A DNA stretch of 64,000 nucleotides from Polaromonas eurypsychrophila (GTDB taxonomy: Bacteria; Pseudomonadota; Gammaproteobacteria; Burkholderiales; Burkholderiaceae_C): positions 1-64,000 of the forward strand of contig NZ_BMIG01000019.1 in assembly GCF_014641715.1 (NCBI RefSeq), in the 5' to 3' direction. The translations under genes and the position numbers were made by a program. The notes beneath the pieces are model-generated. The model saw nothing but the letters and a program-made list of their open reading frames with translations. It searched no databases and was not told where the DNA came from. This document shows, in pieces, positions 1-9,016 of the stretch. The first letter of the stretch is position 1. Each line of letters opens with the position of its first letter.

Positions 1-310
1 TGCTCGCCGAAAACGGGGTCGAGCTCGAACTCGCTTCGCTCAGACAATCGCTCGCCCTGATCCGTTTTTGGCTGCGCTCCTCGGCCCGGCCCGACGGGTG
101 GCGCGCTGAAATACAAATCCCCATTCGGGGAGGCGAGGACGCGCTTTGCGCGTCCTCGCCGGAGCCCGATTGTGGCCTCGAATCCGAACCCGAATCCGTT
201 CCCCATCCCGTCTCCACCACCCTTCTGTCTGCGCCGAGGAGCGCAGGGCCAGACGGATCAGGGATCGCGATTGTCTGAGCCGAAGGCGAGTTCGAGCGAG
301 ACCCCGGCTG
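1..310. repeat. Large imperfect inverted repeat at window edge
   Basis: Bases 1-100 and about 225-310 are imperfect reverse complements of one another: the stretch around 25-65 (GAACTCGCTTCGCTCAGACA) reappears inverted around 256-300, and the GGAGCGCAG-type stretch near 70-85 reappears inverted near 235-250. A perfect 13-bp hairpin lies in the middle. No reading frame here resembles a protein. Together with the element at 369-435 it makes up a 537-base gene-free block. The repeat may begin before the window. Confidence 0.65.
132..160. repeat. Perfect 13-bp stem, 3-nt loop hairpin
   Basis: GGCGAGGACGCGC (132-144) is exactly complementary to GCGCGTCCTCGCC (148-160), with TTT between. It sits near the centre of the larger inverted repeat. 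There is no T-run on either side, so it is better read as part of the repeat than as an intrinsic terminator. Confidence 0.7.
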
Positions 311-368
311 GACCGAGCACCGCAGGTTGCCCCGGAGCGAGGCGCAGGGGACGCAGACAGCAGGGTCG

Positions 369-435
369 CCTTTCTTTTGCTTACTTTTCTTTGGCGAGAC
401 AAAGAAAAGTGAGTTGCCGCCGGGCAACCCCCGGC
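369..435. repeat. 67-bp dispersed repeat, copy 1
   Basis: This 67-base stretch is repeated at 61741-61807 in the same orientation with a single mismatch (GCCGCC here, GCTGCC there). It contains a 14-base inverted repeat (380-393 with 400-413, one mismatch) built on CTTTTCTTTG/CAAAGAAAAG, then a second small inverted repeat (GCCGGG...CCCGGC). It lies downstream of the minus-strand DUF58 gene and could end its transcript, but the second copy shows that it is a mobile or dispersed element and not a gene-specific terminator. Confidence 0.85.
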
Positions 436-537
436 TTGTTGGTACATCGCAAACGCAGGAGGCAGAGAAGGCTTCGACAAGCTCAGCCCGAACGGAGGAG
501 GACCGGTTCGCGCCGCCTGCAGGCATGCCAGGGCAGG

Positions 538-1614
538 TCAACATAACGCCAGCGCCTCCAGACACAGGCGTTTGTGCGCCTCCCCGCTGGAAGGCTTGAT
601 CTGCACCCCCGGCAACCTCAGGCCGAAACTCAGTCCCAGCTTGTCGGCCTGCAGCACCCAGGCGCACAGACGGGCCAACCGGCCTTCAATGTCCAGCGAG
701 CCGGCCTGGACAAAATCGAGCCAGAGCTCATGGCGTTGGGCCTGCTGGGCATCGCGCACCACCAGGCCGTTGCCCTGTTCATCGGCCTTGGCGGCCTTTT
801 TCCACATGACCAGTTTGAGTGGGTCGCCGCGCCGATAGCCGCGGACGCTGTCGAAGTCACCGCTGCTTTGCACGCGTGCGGTGGCACTGGCCGCGCCTGA
901 CCGGGGCTCGCCGGGCGGCAGCGGCGGAGGCTGGCGTTCTGGTGCGGGGTAGACCAGCACTTGCGCGGCGGGCCGCCAGATGGTCCAAACGCGAAAGGTG
1001 CCCAGCGGAAAACGTGTTTCGGCGGTCAGGGTGGGGAGCTGGTGCAGACCGCGCCGTGTTGGTGTGAAGGCCACCTGAACGGTGCTGCTGCCTTCGGCGG
1101 GCACGTCGGTCCAGGCCCAGTGCAGCCCGGTTTTTGCATCAGCCGGATTCAACACACTCAGGCCGATGCCGTGGCGGGAAGAACGCCGGGTGTTCGTCAG
1201 TTTGACATCAAAAATGGCTGCGGCACCCACATACTGGGGGTGGGGCGCTATCAGGTTCATGGCAAGACCGCGCAATGTGCCATGGCACACATGCATGCCA
1301 ATGACGGCGCTGCCGGCCAGTAAAAAGGTCAGCAGGTAGCCCAGATTAAGTTGGTAGTTGATGGAGGCAACGAGCAGCACCAGCAGCGTCAGCGCCAGCA
1401 TGAGGCCGGGCCGCGTTGGCAGGATGTAGACATTGCGCTGGGTCAGCAGCACGCTGTCGCTGAGCGGCAGGCGGCTTTGCCACCATTGCTGGAACCCGCG
1501 GCGCACGAGGGTCAAAGGGTTCCATTCGCGGGCCAGCGCGGAACCGGCTCTGCCGGGCCGCTGGTGGCGCCCCCCTTGGGGGGAGGCGCCGGAGGCGCTT
1601 CGGGGGGGAGTCAT
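538..1614 (-). CDS. DUF58 domain-containing protein
   Basis: Predicted inner-membrane protein of 358 aa. Two hydrophobic segments lie near the N-terminus (roughly residues 25-65), followed by a beta-rich region and a C-terminal DUF58 domain with the family signature RGYRRGDP near residue 258 and a following WKKAAK. The family is almost always encoded next to a MoxR ATPase, as here: the MoxR gene ends 4 bases upstream, so the two form an operon. Start chosen at the ATG at 1614 because longer readings would run into moxR. The biochemical role is unknown; DUF58/MoxR pairs are thought to work in protein-complex maturation or envelope functions. The usual third partner (transglutaminase or VWA protein) is absent: a repeat block follows. 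Confidence 0.85.
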   Translation of the reverse strand: MTPPRSASGASPQGGRHQRPGRAGSALAREWNPLTLVRRGFQQWWQSRLPLSDSVLLTQRNVYILPTRPGLMLALTLLVLLVASINYQLNLGYLLTFLLAGSAVIGMHVCHGTLRGLAMNLIAPHPQYVGAAAIFDVKLTNTRRSSRHGIGLSVLNPADAKTGLHWAWTDVPAEGSSTVQVAFTPTRRGLHQLPTLTAETRFPLGTFRVWTIWRPAAQVLVYPAPERQPPPLPPGEPRSGAASATARVQSSGDFDSVRGYRRGDPLKLVMWKKAAKADEQGNGLVVRDAQQAQRHELWLDFVQAGSLDIEGRLARLCAWVLQADKLGLSFGLRLPGVQIKPSSGEAHKRLCLEALALC

Positions 1615-1618
1615 ATAT

Positions 1619-2539
<921 letters not shown>

Positions 2540-2569
2540 GTCATCAACCTTACCGCAAAATTTTCCGCA

Positions 2570-3520
2570 ATGAATGCCACTGCGTATTTCACCCACGCCG
2601 ACTGTCGCAAACACGAGATGGGACCGGGCCACCCGGAGTGCCCGGAGCGGCTTGACGCGATTGAAGACCGGCTGCTGATCACCGGTGTCGGTGATGCGCT
2701 GGACCGGCGCGAGGCACCGCTGGCCTCGCTGGGAGATATTGAGCTCGGGCATGACCGCATGATGATTGCTGCGATCCGCGGACTGGGCGACCAGCTGGCC
2801 GACGACGCATTCGCGGGAGGACCGCAGTACGCCCAGATTGATCCCGACACTGCGCTGAACGCCTTCACCTGGAATGCCATCCTGCGCGGCGCCGGTGCAG
2901 CGCTGGCCGCCACCGATGCGGTGATGGCCGGCGAGGTCGAAAACGCCTTTTGCGCGGTGCGCCCGCCCGGCCACCATGCCTGTCACGACCGCGCCATGGG
3001 ATTCTGCTTTTTCAACAACGTGGCCATCGCCGCCAAATATGCGCTGGAGCGGCACGGTCTGGAGCGGGTCGCGATCGTCGATTTTGACGTGCACCACGGC
3101 AACGGCACGGAAGACATCATCCGCGGCGATGAGCGCATCCTGATGGTGAGCTTTTTCCAGCATCCGTTTTACCCGCACGGCGGCACGGAGGGTGGTGACA
3201 ACATGGTGAACATCCCGGTGCCCGCCTACACCAAGGGCGCAGCCGTGCGCGACATGATCGAGGCGATGTGGATGCCGCGGCTTGAGGAGTTCAAACCCCA
3301 GATGATCTTCATCAGCGCCGGCTTCGACGCACACCGCGATGACGACCTGGGCCAGCTCGGCCTGGACGAGCAGGACTACGCCTGGATCACCCAGCGCATC
3401 AAGGATGTCGCGCACCGTCACGCGGGCGGGCGCATCGTCTCCTCGCTCGAAGGCGGCTACAACCTCCAGGCATTGGCACGCAGCGTGGAAGCGCATATTC
3501 GCGTGCTGGCTGATCTGTAA
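2570..3520 (+). CDS. Histone deacetylase superfamily protein
   Basis: 316-aa zinc amidohydrolase of the histone deacetylase / acetylpolyamine amidohydrolase / AcuC superfamily. Visible signatures: GPGHPECPERL near residue 20, the active-site RPPGHHA near residue 135, the zinc-binding FDVHHGNGTE near residue 175 and SAGFDAHRDD near residue 255. It should remove acetyl groups from protein lysines or polyamines in the cytoplasm; the substrate cannot be told. Start is ATG 2570 (MNATAYF); a longer reading from 2525 would run into moxR on the other strand. It is followed 54 bases on by the MscS gene on the same strand. Confidence 0.9.
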   Translation: MNATAYFTHADCRKHEMGPGHPECPERLDAIEDRLLITGVGDALDRREAPLASLGDIELGHDRMMIAAIRGLGDQLADDAFAGGPQYAQIDPDTALNAFTWNAILRGAGAALAATDAVMAGEVENAFCAVRPPGHHACHDRAMGFCFFNNVAIAAKYALERHGLERVAIVDFDVHHGNGTEDIIRGDERILMVSFFQHPFYPHGGTEGGDNMVNIPVPAYTKGAAVRDMIEAMWMPRLEEFKPQMIFISAGFDAHRDDDLGQLGLDEQDYAWITQRIKDVAHRHAGGRIVSSLEGGYNLQALARSVEAHIRVLADL

Positions 3521-3574
3521 ACCGCCGGTCCGGTTGCGGTCGGGCGGCCATATTCCCTTTGACAGAAAGCCGCG

Positions 3575-4882
3575 ATGGCCACGTTGACTAGACCCACTGC
3601 CCGCATCGAAGACCTGGACGCCTGGCTCGCCAACCTCACGCAGCCGTCGGCGTTGACAGAGCTTGCCCTTCTCCTCGCGTGTGTGGGGCTGGCCTGGGCA
3701 TTGGTCTGGGGGATACGCCGAGCCAGCGGCCTGCCTGACGAGCGCTCCATCTGGTTCGGCCGCCAGATCATCGACGGTGTGATGTTTCCGCTCTTGCTGC
3801 TGTCCCTGGCTTACCTGTGCTTCATGCTGCTGGGCCGATGGATGCCGGTGGCGGTGTTCAAGATTGCGATTCCGGTGCTGGTGGCGCTGGCGGTGATCCG
3901 CCTCGGTGTCAAGGTGCTGCAGGTGGTATTTGTGGACGCGCCGCTGGTGCGCATCCTCGAACGCAGCATTTCCTGGCTGGCCTGGCTCGCCATGGTGCTG
4001 TGGGTTAGCGGCCTGTTGCCGCTGGTGCTGGAGGAGCTTGACGATATCCGCTGGAAAGTAGGCGATGCCACGCTGTCGGTGCGGACCCTGATTGAGGGTG
4101 CTTTGACGGCGGGCATCGTGCTGCTCATCGCCTTGTGGGTATCGGCCGCGATCGAGTCGCGGCTGCTCAAGTCGGCCACCGGCAGCCAGTTGTCGCTGCG
4201 TAAAGCCCTGAGCAACGCCACCCGTGCCTTGCTGGTGTTTGTCAGCTTGTTGGTGGCCCTGTCTGCGGTGGGCATTGACCTGACGGCCTTGTCGGTCTTG
4301 GGCGGGGCCATAGGTGTCGGGGTGGGTTTTGGCCTGCAGAAGCTCGCCGCCAGTTATGTCAGTGGTTTTGTGATGCTGGCCGAGCGCAGCGTGCGCATCG
4401 GCGACAACATCCGGGTTGATAACTTCGAAGGCCGGATCACCGATATCAACGCGCGCTATACCGTTGTGCGGTCCCTGGGTGGACGCGAGTCCATCGTGCC
4501 CAACGAGATGTTCATCAGCAACCGCATTGAAAACCTGTCACTGGCCGACTCGCGCGTGTTGCAGTCCACCGTGATCTCGGTGGCCTACGACAGCGATGTG
4601 GCGCTGGTGATGCGCCTGCTGACCGACGCCGCGTTGAACCAGGACCGCGTGCTGCGTGATCCCGGTCCCGGCGCCAATCTGACCAATTTTGGCGCTGACG
4701 GGCTGGAGTTCACCCTGAATTACTGGATGACCGATCCGGAAAATGGCCAGCAAAACCTGCGTTCGCTCATCAATCTGGGCATTTTGCAGTCGCTGCGCGC
4801 CAATGGCATCGAAATTCCCTACCCGCAACGGGTCATCCACACGCGGCTCCAGCCGGGGGAAGAAGTGGCCAAACCTTCCTGA
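3575..4882 (+). CDS. MscS-family mechanosensitive ion channel
   Basis: 435-aa membrane channel. Several N-terminal transmembrane helices lead to the MscS core: a glycine/alanine-rich pore helix (LSVLGGAIGVGVGFGLQKLA, near residues 238-258), then the beta domain beginning FVMLAERSVRIGDNIRVD and the typical YTVVRSLGGRESIVPNEMFISN segment. The family opens under membrane tension to release solutes on hypo-osmotic shock. It is longer than E. coli MscS (286 aa) because of extra N-terminal helices. It converges on the TRAP operon with 10 bases between stop codons and no room for a dedicated terminator. Confidence 0.92.
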   Translation: MATLTRPTARIEDLDAWLANLTQPSALTELALLLACVGLAWALVWGIRRASGLPDERSIWFGRQIIDGVMFPLLLLSLAYLCFMLLGRWMPVAVFKIAIPVLVALAVIRLGVKVLQVVFVDAPLVRILERSISWLAWLAMVLWVSGLLPLVLEELDDIRWKVGDATLSVRTLIEGALTAGIVLLIALWVSAAIESRLLKSATGSQLSLRKALSNATRALLVFVSLLVALSAVGIDLTALSVLGGAIGVGVGFGLQKLAASYVSGFVMLAERSVRIGDNIRVDNFEGRITDINARYTVVRSLGGRESIVPNEMFISNRIENLSLADSRVLQSTVISVAYDSDVALVMRLLTDAALNQDRVLRDPGPGANLTNFGADGLEFTLNYWMTDPENGQQNLRSLINLGILQSLRANGIEIPYPQRVIHTRLQPGEEVAKPS

Positions 4883-4892
4883 GCTTGGCGCG

Positions 4893-6185
4893 TCACTGCA
4901 TGAACGAGGGCAGCCACAGGCTGAGCCACGGGAAGGCCAGCAACAGGCCCAGCGCCACAATCTGCATGAAGACAAAGGGCCAGACGCCGCGAAAGATGTT
5001 GCTCAGACCGACACGGGGCAGCAGGGTGTTGAGTACAAACAGGTTCATGCCGACTGGCGGCGAAATCAAGCCGATCTGGATCACCATGACGATCAGCACA
5101 CCGAACCACACTGGATCGAAACCGAGTGCCATCACGATCGGGAAAAACAGCGGAATGGTCAGCAGCACCATGGTAAGTTCCTCCATGACGGTGCCCAGGA
5201 TCACGTAGATCAGCATCATGGCGCCGACGATCATCACCGGCGGGAGCCCGAGGTGCGTGATCCACTCCTTGAGGTCGCCTGGCATGGAGGTGAAGTTCAT
5301 GAAGTTGGCGAAAATCGTAGCCGCAATCAGCAGTGTAAACAGCATCGCCGTGGTTCGCGCCGATTCCACCAGCACTTCCAGCGTGGCCTTGACCGTCAGC
5401 CGGCGCCGCGCCAGCGCGAACAGGAAAGCGCCTGCCGCACCGATGCCGGCCCCTTCGGTGGCGGTGAACACGCCGCCGTAGATGCCACCCAGGACCAGCA
5501 GCATCAGCAGTAGCACGCCCCAGATGCCGCGCAGGGCTTTCCAGCGATCAGGCCAGGATGTTTTTTCTCCGGCCGGCGCATGCTCGGGGTCCATGAAGGT
5601 CATGAAGAGAACCGCCAACATCAGCAGCACGGCCGTCATGATTCCGGGCAGCACACCCGCCGCGAACAGCTTGCCGATATTGGTTTCCGTCACGATGCCG
5701 TAAATCACCATGATGGTTGAGGGCGGAATCATGATGCCCAGGGTACCGCCGGCGGCAATCACGCCGGTCGACAAGGAGTCGCTGTAGCCGAGCTTTTTCA
5801 TCGACGGGTAAGCCACTTTGCTCATGGTGGCAGCGGTCGCGATGGATGAGCCGCAGATTGCGCCGAAACCCGCGCAGGCCATCACGGTAGCGTGAGCCAG
5901 ACCGCCGCGCAGGTGGCCGATGAAGGCATAGGCCGCATGGAAGAGTTCGTGGGCCAGGCCAGCCTTCGCGACAAAATTGCCCATCAGGATGAACAGCGGA
6001 ATCACCGACAGCGTGTAGGCAAAACCGGTTTCGTGCACCACCTGCGCGGTGCTGGCCAGCGCCGGAAGCCAGCCGCGGGTCAGTCCCATGCCCACGATAC
6101 CGACCAGGCCCATGGCAAAGGCCAGCGGCAGGCGCATCAGCGCCAGAACAAAAATGGCGGCAAAACCAAGCAGGGCTTCGGTCAC
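4893..6185 (-). CDS. TRAP transporter large permease (DctM family)
   Basis: 430-aa inner-membrane subunit of a tripartite ATP-independent periplasmic transporter, with about 12 hydrophobic segments. Family features include GNFVAKAGL, CAGFGAICGSSIATAATMSKVAYPSM near residue 95, the GGTLGIMIPPS motif near residue 145 and ISPPVGMNLFVLN near residue 365. It forms the sodium-driven translocation channel. Last gene of the minus-strand P-Q-M operon, overlapping the small permease by 4 bases (ATGA). The substrate cannot be assigned from the sequence. Confidence 0.93.
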   Translation of the reverse strand: MTEALLGFAAIFVLALMRLPLAFAMGLVGIVGMGLTRGWLPALASTAQVVHETGFAYTLSVIPLFILMGNFVAKAGLAHELFHAAYAFIGHLRGGLAHATVMACAGFGAICGSSIATAATMSKVAYPSMKKLGYSDSLSTGVIAAGGTLGIMIPPSTIMVIYGIVTETNIGKLFAAGVLPGIMTAVLLMLAVLFMTFMDPEHAPAGEKTSWPDRWKALRGIWGVLLLMLLVLGGIYGGVFTATEGAGIGAAGAFLFALARRRLTVKATLEVLVESARTTAMLFTLLIAATIFANFMNFTSMPGDLKEWITHLGLPPVMIVGAMMLIYVILGTVMEELTMVLLTIPLFFPIVMALGFDPVWFGVLIVMVIQIGLISPPVGMNLFVLNTLLPRVGLSNIFRGVWPFVFMQIVALGLLLAFPWLSLWLPSFMQ

Positions 6186-6679
6186 AGCGTAGCTCCTTCG
6201 CCGGCTTCTTCAGTCGCAGTCGGCCGAAATACCAGGCCCAGATGGATCAGCCCGGCGACCGCGCACAACGCGGCCATGCCGTACATGAACGGGGCTTTCA
6301 GGATCTTGAGCTGGGCTGTGGTTTCACCGGTTTCCAGATACTGGCCGCCGGTTTGCCACATCAGCCAGCCCAGGCCCAGCAGCACGGCCGCACATACGGC
6401 CTGCATCATCGCGCGCTGGATCTTGCGCAGGCCTTGCGGCAGGTAGTGGTCCAGCGAGTCGAACACCACATGTTCACCGCGCAAGGACACCAACGGCAGG
6501 GCGGCAAAAATCACCACCACCATTAGCAGTTCCGTGAGTTCGAGCGAGCCGGTAATCGAGTTGGACAGCAGCTTGCGCCCGCCGACGTCAAAAAAAGTCA
6601 GCGCCATGATGGCGAACAGGGCGGCTGCAGTCAGTAGGCCGCACACGGTTTCAATCAGCTTGTTCAATCTTCGCCTCAA
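6182..6679 (-). CDS. TRAP transporter small permease (DctQ family)
   Basis: 165-aa protein with four hydrophobic helices, the usual size and topology of DctQ. The first two helices and the SLELTELLMVVVIF segment are typical. It partners the large permease that follows with a 4-base overlap. The binding-protein gene lies 60 bases upstream with a strong hairpin in between, so this permease pair is probably expressed at a lower level than the binding protein. Confidence 0.9.
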   Translation of the reverse strand: MRRRLNKLIETVCGLLTAAALFAIMALTFFDVGGRKLLSNSITGSLELTELLMVVVIFAALPLVSLRGEHVVFDSLDHYLPQGLRKIQRAMMQAVCAAVLLGLGWLMWQTGGQYLETGETTAQLKILKAPFMYGMAALCAVAGLIHLGLVFRPTATEEAGEGATL

Positions 6680-6684
6680 TCCAT

Positions 6685-6717
6685 AAAAAACGCGGCCTCA
6701 TTGTCCATGAGGCCGCG
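6685..6717 (-). terminator. Hairpin plus T-run between dctP and dctQ
   Basis: CGCGGCCTCA (6691-6700) pairs exactly with TGAGGCCGCG (6708-6717) around a 7-nt loop. Read on the minus strand the stem is followed by six T (6685-6690), a classical intrinsic terminator placed just after the binding-protein gene. It probably attenuates transcription into the permease genes and protects the 3' end of the dctP message. Confidence 0.8.
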
Positions 6718-6739
6718 CTAAAAAAAACGCTAAGACGGT

Positions 6740-7750
6740 TTACTTTTCCTGACGGGCGATTTCGGCGCGGAACTCGGCCAGAACCTTGGCGGCATCTTTC
6801 ATGCCCTTGGCCTCGGCGTCCTTGACCCACTTCTGCTCCAGCGGCGCAGTTTTGGTTTTGACGTCAGCAACGAATTTTGCGTCGGCTTTGACGATCTGCA
6901 CGTTGTTGGCCTGCATCAGCCCCATCGCGCGGCGGTCCACCTTGTCCCAGCCTCGGCCGAACATGCGCGCAGCCACTTCGCCCGAAATCGCATCAACAGC
7001 TTTCTTTTCGTCGGCGCTGAGCTTGTCGTACTTGCCCTGGTTCATCATGAAGACAAAGCTGGTGTTGTACAGACCCCCCGGAAACATCGTGGCATGTTTG
7101 ATCAGTTTGTCGATCTTGAAGGACTCGGTGGATTCCGCCGGGAACAAGGTGCCGTCCATGACGCCGCCGGACAGCAACTCGTAGGAGTCGGGAGCGGGTT
7201 TGAGTGTGACATTCATGTTCAACACTTTGGAGATCTCATTGACCATGCCGCCGCCCACGCGCCACTTCAGGCCACCCAGCTCATCGACGTTGGTGACTGG
7301 CCGCTTGGTGTTGAACACCATGCCGGGGCCGTGTGTGAAGAAGGAGATGACCTTGACGCCCTGGTGCTCGGACAGGAATTGCGGGTTCTTAAAAGCCACC
7401 TTGTTGAAGGCCACTGAAATCGGCTCCGAGGTGTTGCCCAGGAAGGGGAACTCGGACATCTGGGTGTAGAGGAAACGCCCCGGCGTGTAGCCGTGCACGG
7501 TGTAAGACACATCGGCCAAGCCGTTTTTGACGGCGTCCATGGTTCCTGGCGCAGCTGTGACACCACGCGGCAGGATGTTGCACTTCATCTTTCCGACCGT
7601 GTTTTTCTCCAGCAGGTCGCACCATTCTTTTTGCGCCATGCTCAGCGAGTGGGTAGGCGGCAACCAGCTGGAGACGGTCAACACGGTTTGGGCGGAGGCG
7701 AAACCGCTGCAGGCGGTCAACAGCGCGACGGCGATGGGTTTGATCTTCAT
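6740..7750 (-). CDS. TRAP transporter substrate-binding protein (DctP family)
   Basis: 336-aa periplasmic receptor with a clear Sec signal peptide (KPIAVALLTACSGFASAQ). The DctP fold is recognisable by LKWRVGGGM near residue 160 and by the ligand-carboxylate arginine expected in that strand. First gene of the P-Q-M operon. It captures an organic acid in the periplasm and delivers it to the permeases. Substrate unknown: no catabolic gene sits beside it; upstream lies the divergent etfBA operon. Confidence 0.92.
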   Translation of the reverse strand: MKIKPIAVALLTACSGFASAQTVLTVSSWLPPTHSLSMAQKEWCDLLEKNTVGKMKCNILPRGVTAAPGTMDAVKNGLADVSYTVHGYTPGRFLYTQMSEFPFLGNTSEPISVAFNKVAFKNPQFLSEHQGVKVISFFTHGPGMVFNTKRPVTNVDELGGLKWRVGGGMVNEISKVLNMNVTLKPAPDSYELLSGGVMDGTLFPAESTESFKIDKLIKHATMFPGGLYNTSFVFMMNQGKYDKLSADEKKAVDAISGEVAARMFGRGWDKVDRRAMGLMQANNVQIVKADAKFVADVKTKTAPLEQKWVKDAEAKGMKDAAKVLAEFRAEIARQEK

Positions 7751-7880
7751 TCGATACTCCGGAACGGTCAGCAGGCTGACCAGATTACTCGTGGGGACGA
7801 TTCGGCGGTGTGAAGCCGCTGTCTCATCCGGAACTATGACTGTATGTCAGCGATGCGCCACAGTCTGTCCCTACTTACCC

Positions 7881-7910
7881 CAATTAACCGACCCATCGGT
7901 TTGTTAATTG
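7881..7910. promoter_or_regulatory. Nested palindromes, possible TetR-type operator
   Basis: AACCGA (7886-7891) and TCGGTT (7896-7901) form a 16-bp inverted repeat around CCCA. It is framed by a second perfect pair, CAATTAAC (7881-7888) and GTTAATTG (7903-7910), with a centre shifted by 2 bp. Placement between divergent genes suggests a repressor-binding site. The regulator is not identified. Confidence 0.5.
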
Positions 7911-7980
7911 ACGGTTGGCAATTGTCGCGAGGGCAACAGCGCTTTGGGCCGACGGCTCTAATTCAATCAGAATCGGTCTT

Positions 7981-8005
7981 TATAATTAAAAAGAACGGTC
8001 GTTCT
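7981..8005 (+). promoter_or_regulatory. etfBA promoter -10 and overlapping palindromic operator
   Basis: A perfect TATAAT (7981-7986) is followed at once by AGAACG-GT-CGTTCT (7992-8005), a perfect 6-bp inverted repeat with a 2-bp spacer. An operator over the expected transcription start is the arrangement of a repressor, for example the TetR-family regulators of fatty-acid and branched-chain catabolism that control ETF genes in betaproteobacteria (inference). No good -35 is seen. Confidence 0.55.
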
Positions 8006-8128
8006 ATTTTCACTGCGCGTCCCCGCAATGCCCCCCCCCGCAGTCCGTGGTTCATGAGGTGTTGTGCATGTGCAGCATAGAATCAAACGCTTTACGTTAA
8101 CGTCAATCACTAACTCTGGAGTTCTCTC

Positions 8129-8878
8129 ATGAAGGTCCTGGTCCCCGTCAAACGTGTTGTCGACTACAACGTCAAGGTTCGCGTCAAGTCCGATGGCACC
8201 GGCGTCGATATCGCCAACGTCAAGATGAGCATGAATCCGTTTGACGAGATCGCCGTCGAAGAAGCCACACGGCTCCGGGAAAAAGGCTTGGCGACCGAGG
8301 TCATCGCTGTGAGCTGCGGCGTGGCGCAGTGCCAGGAAACCCTGCGCACGGCTATGGCCATCGGTGCTGACCGGGCCATCCTGGTCGAAACGACGGAAGA
8401 GCTGCAGCCGCTGGCTGTGGCCAAGCTGCTTAAGGCCCTGGTCGAGAAAGAGCAGCCGCAACTGGTGATTCTGGGCAAGCAGGCCATCGACGACGACTGC
8501 AACCAGACTGGCCAGATGTTGGCGGCCCTGCTGGGCTGGCCCCAGGCGACTTTTGCTTCCAAGGTTGATGTGGCTGATGGCAAGGCCGTGGTCATGCGCG
8601 AAGTTGACGGCGGTATGGAAACCCTGTCCTTGACTTTGCCGGCCATCATCACCACGGATCTGCGTCTCAATGAGCCCCGTTACGTGACCTTGCCCAACAT
8701 CATGAAAGCCAAGAAAAAGCAGCTCGACAACTTCAAGCCTGAAGACCTCGGTGTCGATGTCAAGCCGCGTCTGAAAACGCTCAAGGTCAGTGAACCAGCA
8801 AAACGCAGCGCCGGCATCAAGGTGCCTGATGTCGCCACGCTGGTGGACAAGCTCAGGAACGAAGCCAAGGTCATCTAA
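8129..8878 (+). CDS. etfB: Electron transfer flavoprotein subunit beta
   Basis: 249-aa AMP-binding beta subunit of the ETF heterodimer, which takes electrons from acyl-CoA dehydrogenases and passes them to ETF-ubiquinone oxidoreductase. It begins [19 protein letters not shown] and carries the family signature region [27 protein letters not shown] (split here around residues 160-190) plus the [10 protein letters not shown] motif. Full length. Start supported by GGAG 8 bases upstream. The alpha subunit follows after a 138-base gap that contains a repeat, so the two genes are probably one transcript. Confidence 0.97.
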   Translation: MKVLVPVKRVVDYNVKVRVKSDGTGVDIANVKMSMNPFDEIAVEEATRLREKGLATEVIAVSCGVAQCQETLRTAMAIGADRAILVETTEELQPLAVAKLLKALVEKEQPQLVILGKQAIDDDCNQTGQMLAALLGWPQATFASKVDVADGKAVVMREVDGGMETLSLTLPAIITTDLRLNEPRYVTLPNIMKAKKKQLDNFKPEDLGVDVKPRLKTLKVSEPAKRSAGIKVPDVATLVDKLRNEAKVI

Positions 8879-8925
8879 TAACCACGGTTGTCGTTGCGAG
8901 CCTGACCCGCAATCCATGCAGGTGC

Positions 8926-8986
8926 GCCACCATGGATCCCGGATCAAGTCCGGGATCCACCATGGATCCCGGATCAAGTCCGGGAT
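8926..8986. repeat. Tandem pair of REP-like palindromes between etfB and etfA
   Basis: Two tandem 30-base copies of a unit containing ATCCCGGA-TCAAG-TCCGGGAT (8936-8956 and 8966-8986), each preceded by CCACCATGG. The same palindrome recurs at 51639, 56681, 56815 and 61851. Each unit would form a strong hairpin in the etfBA message. Confidence 0.85.
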
Positions 8987-9016
8987 GACAGCAGTCAAAA
9001 ACATCAGGAGCTACTC

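Larger units (their letters stand above)
7751..8128. other. 378-base divergent intergenic region (dctP/etfB)
   Basis: No gene is seen between the divergent dctP and etfB starts. The region holds two palindromes listed separately (7881-7910 and 7992-8005), a perfect TATAAT at 7981-7986, and a run of nine C near 8031. A strong Shine-Dalgarno (GGAG) precedes etfB at 8129. Confidence 0.7.

Noticed and set aside
1-537. Small open frames at the left edge (for example 40-480 minus, 172-546 plus)
   Set aside because: They fall wholly within inverted-repeat DNA and translate to Arg/Ser/Pro-rich sequence without family features.
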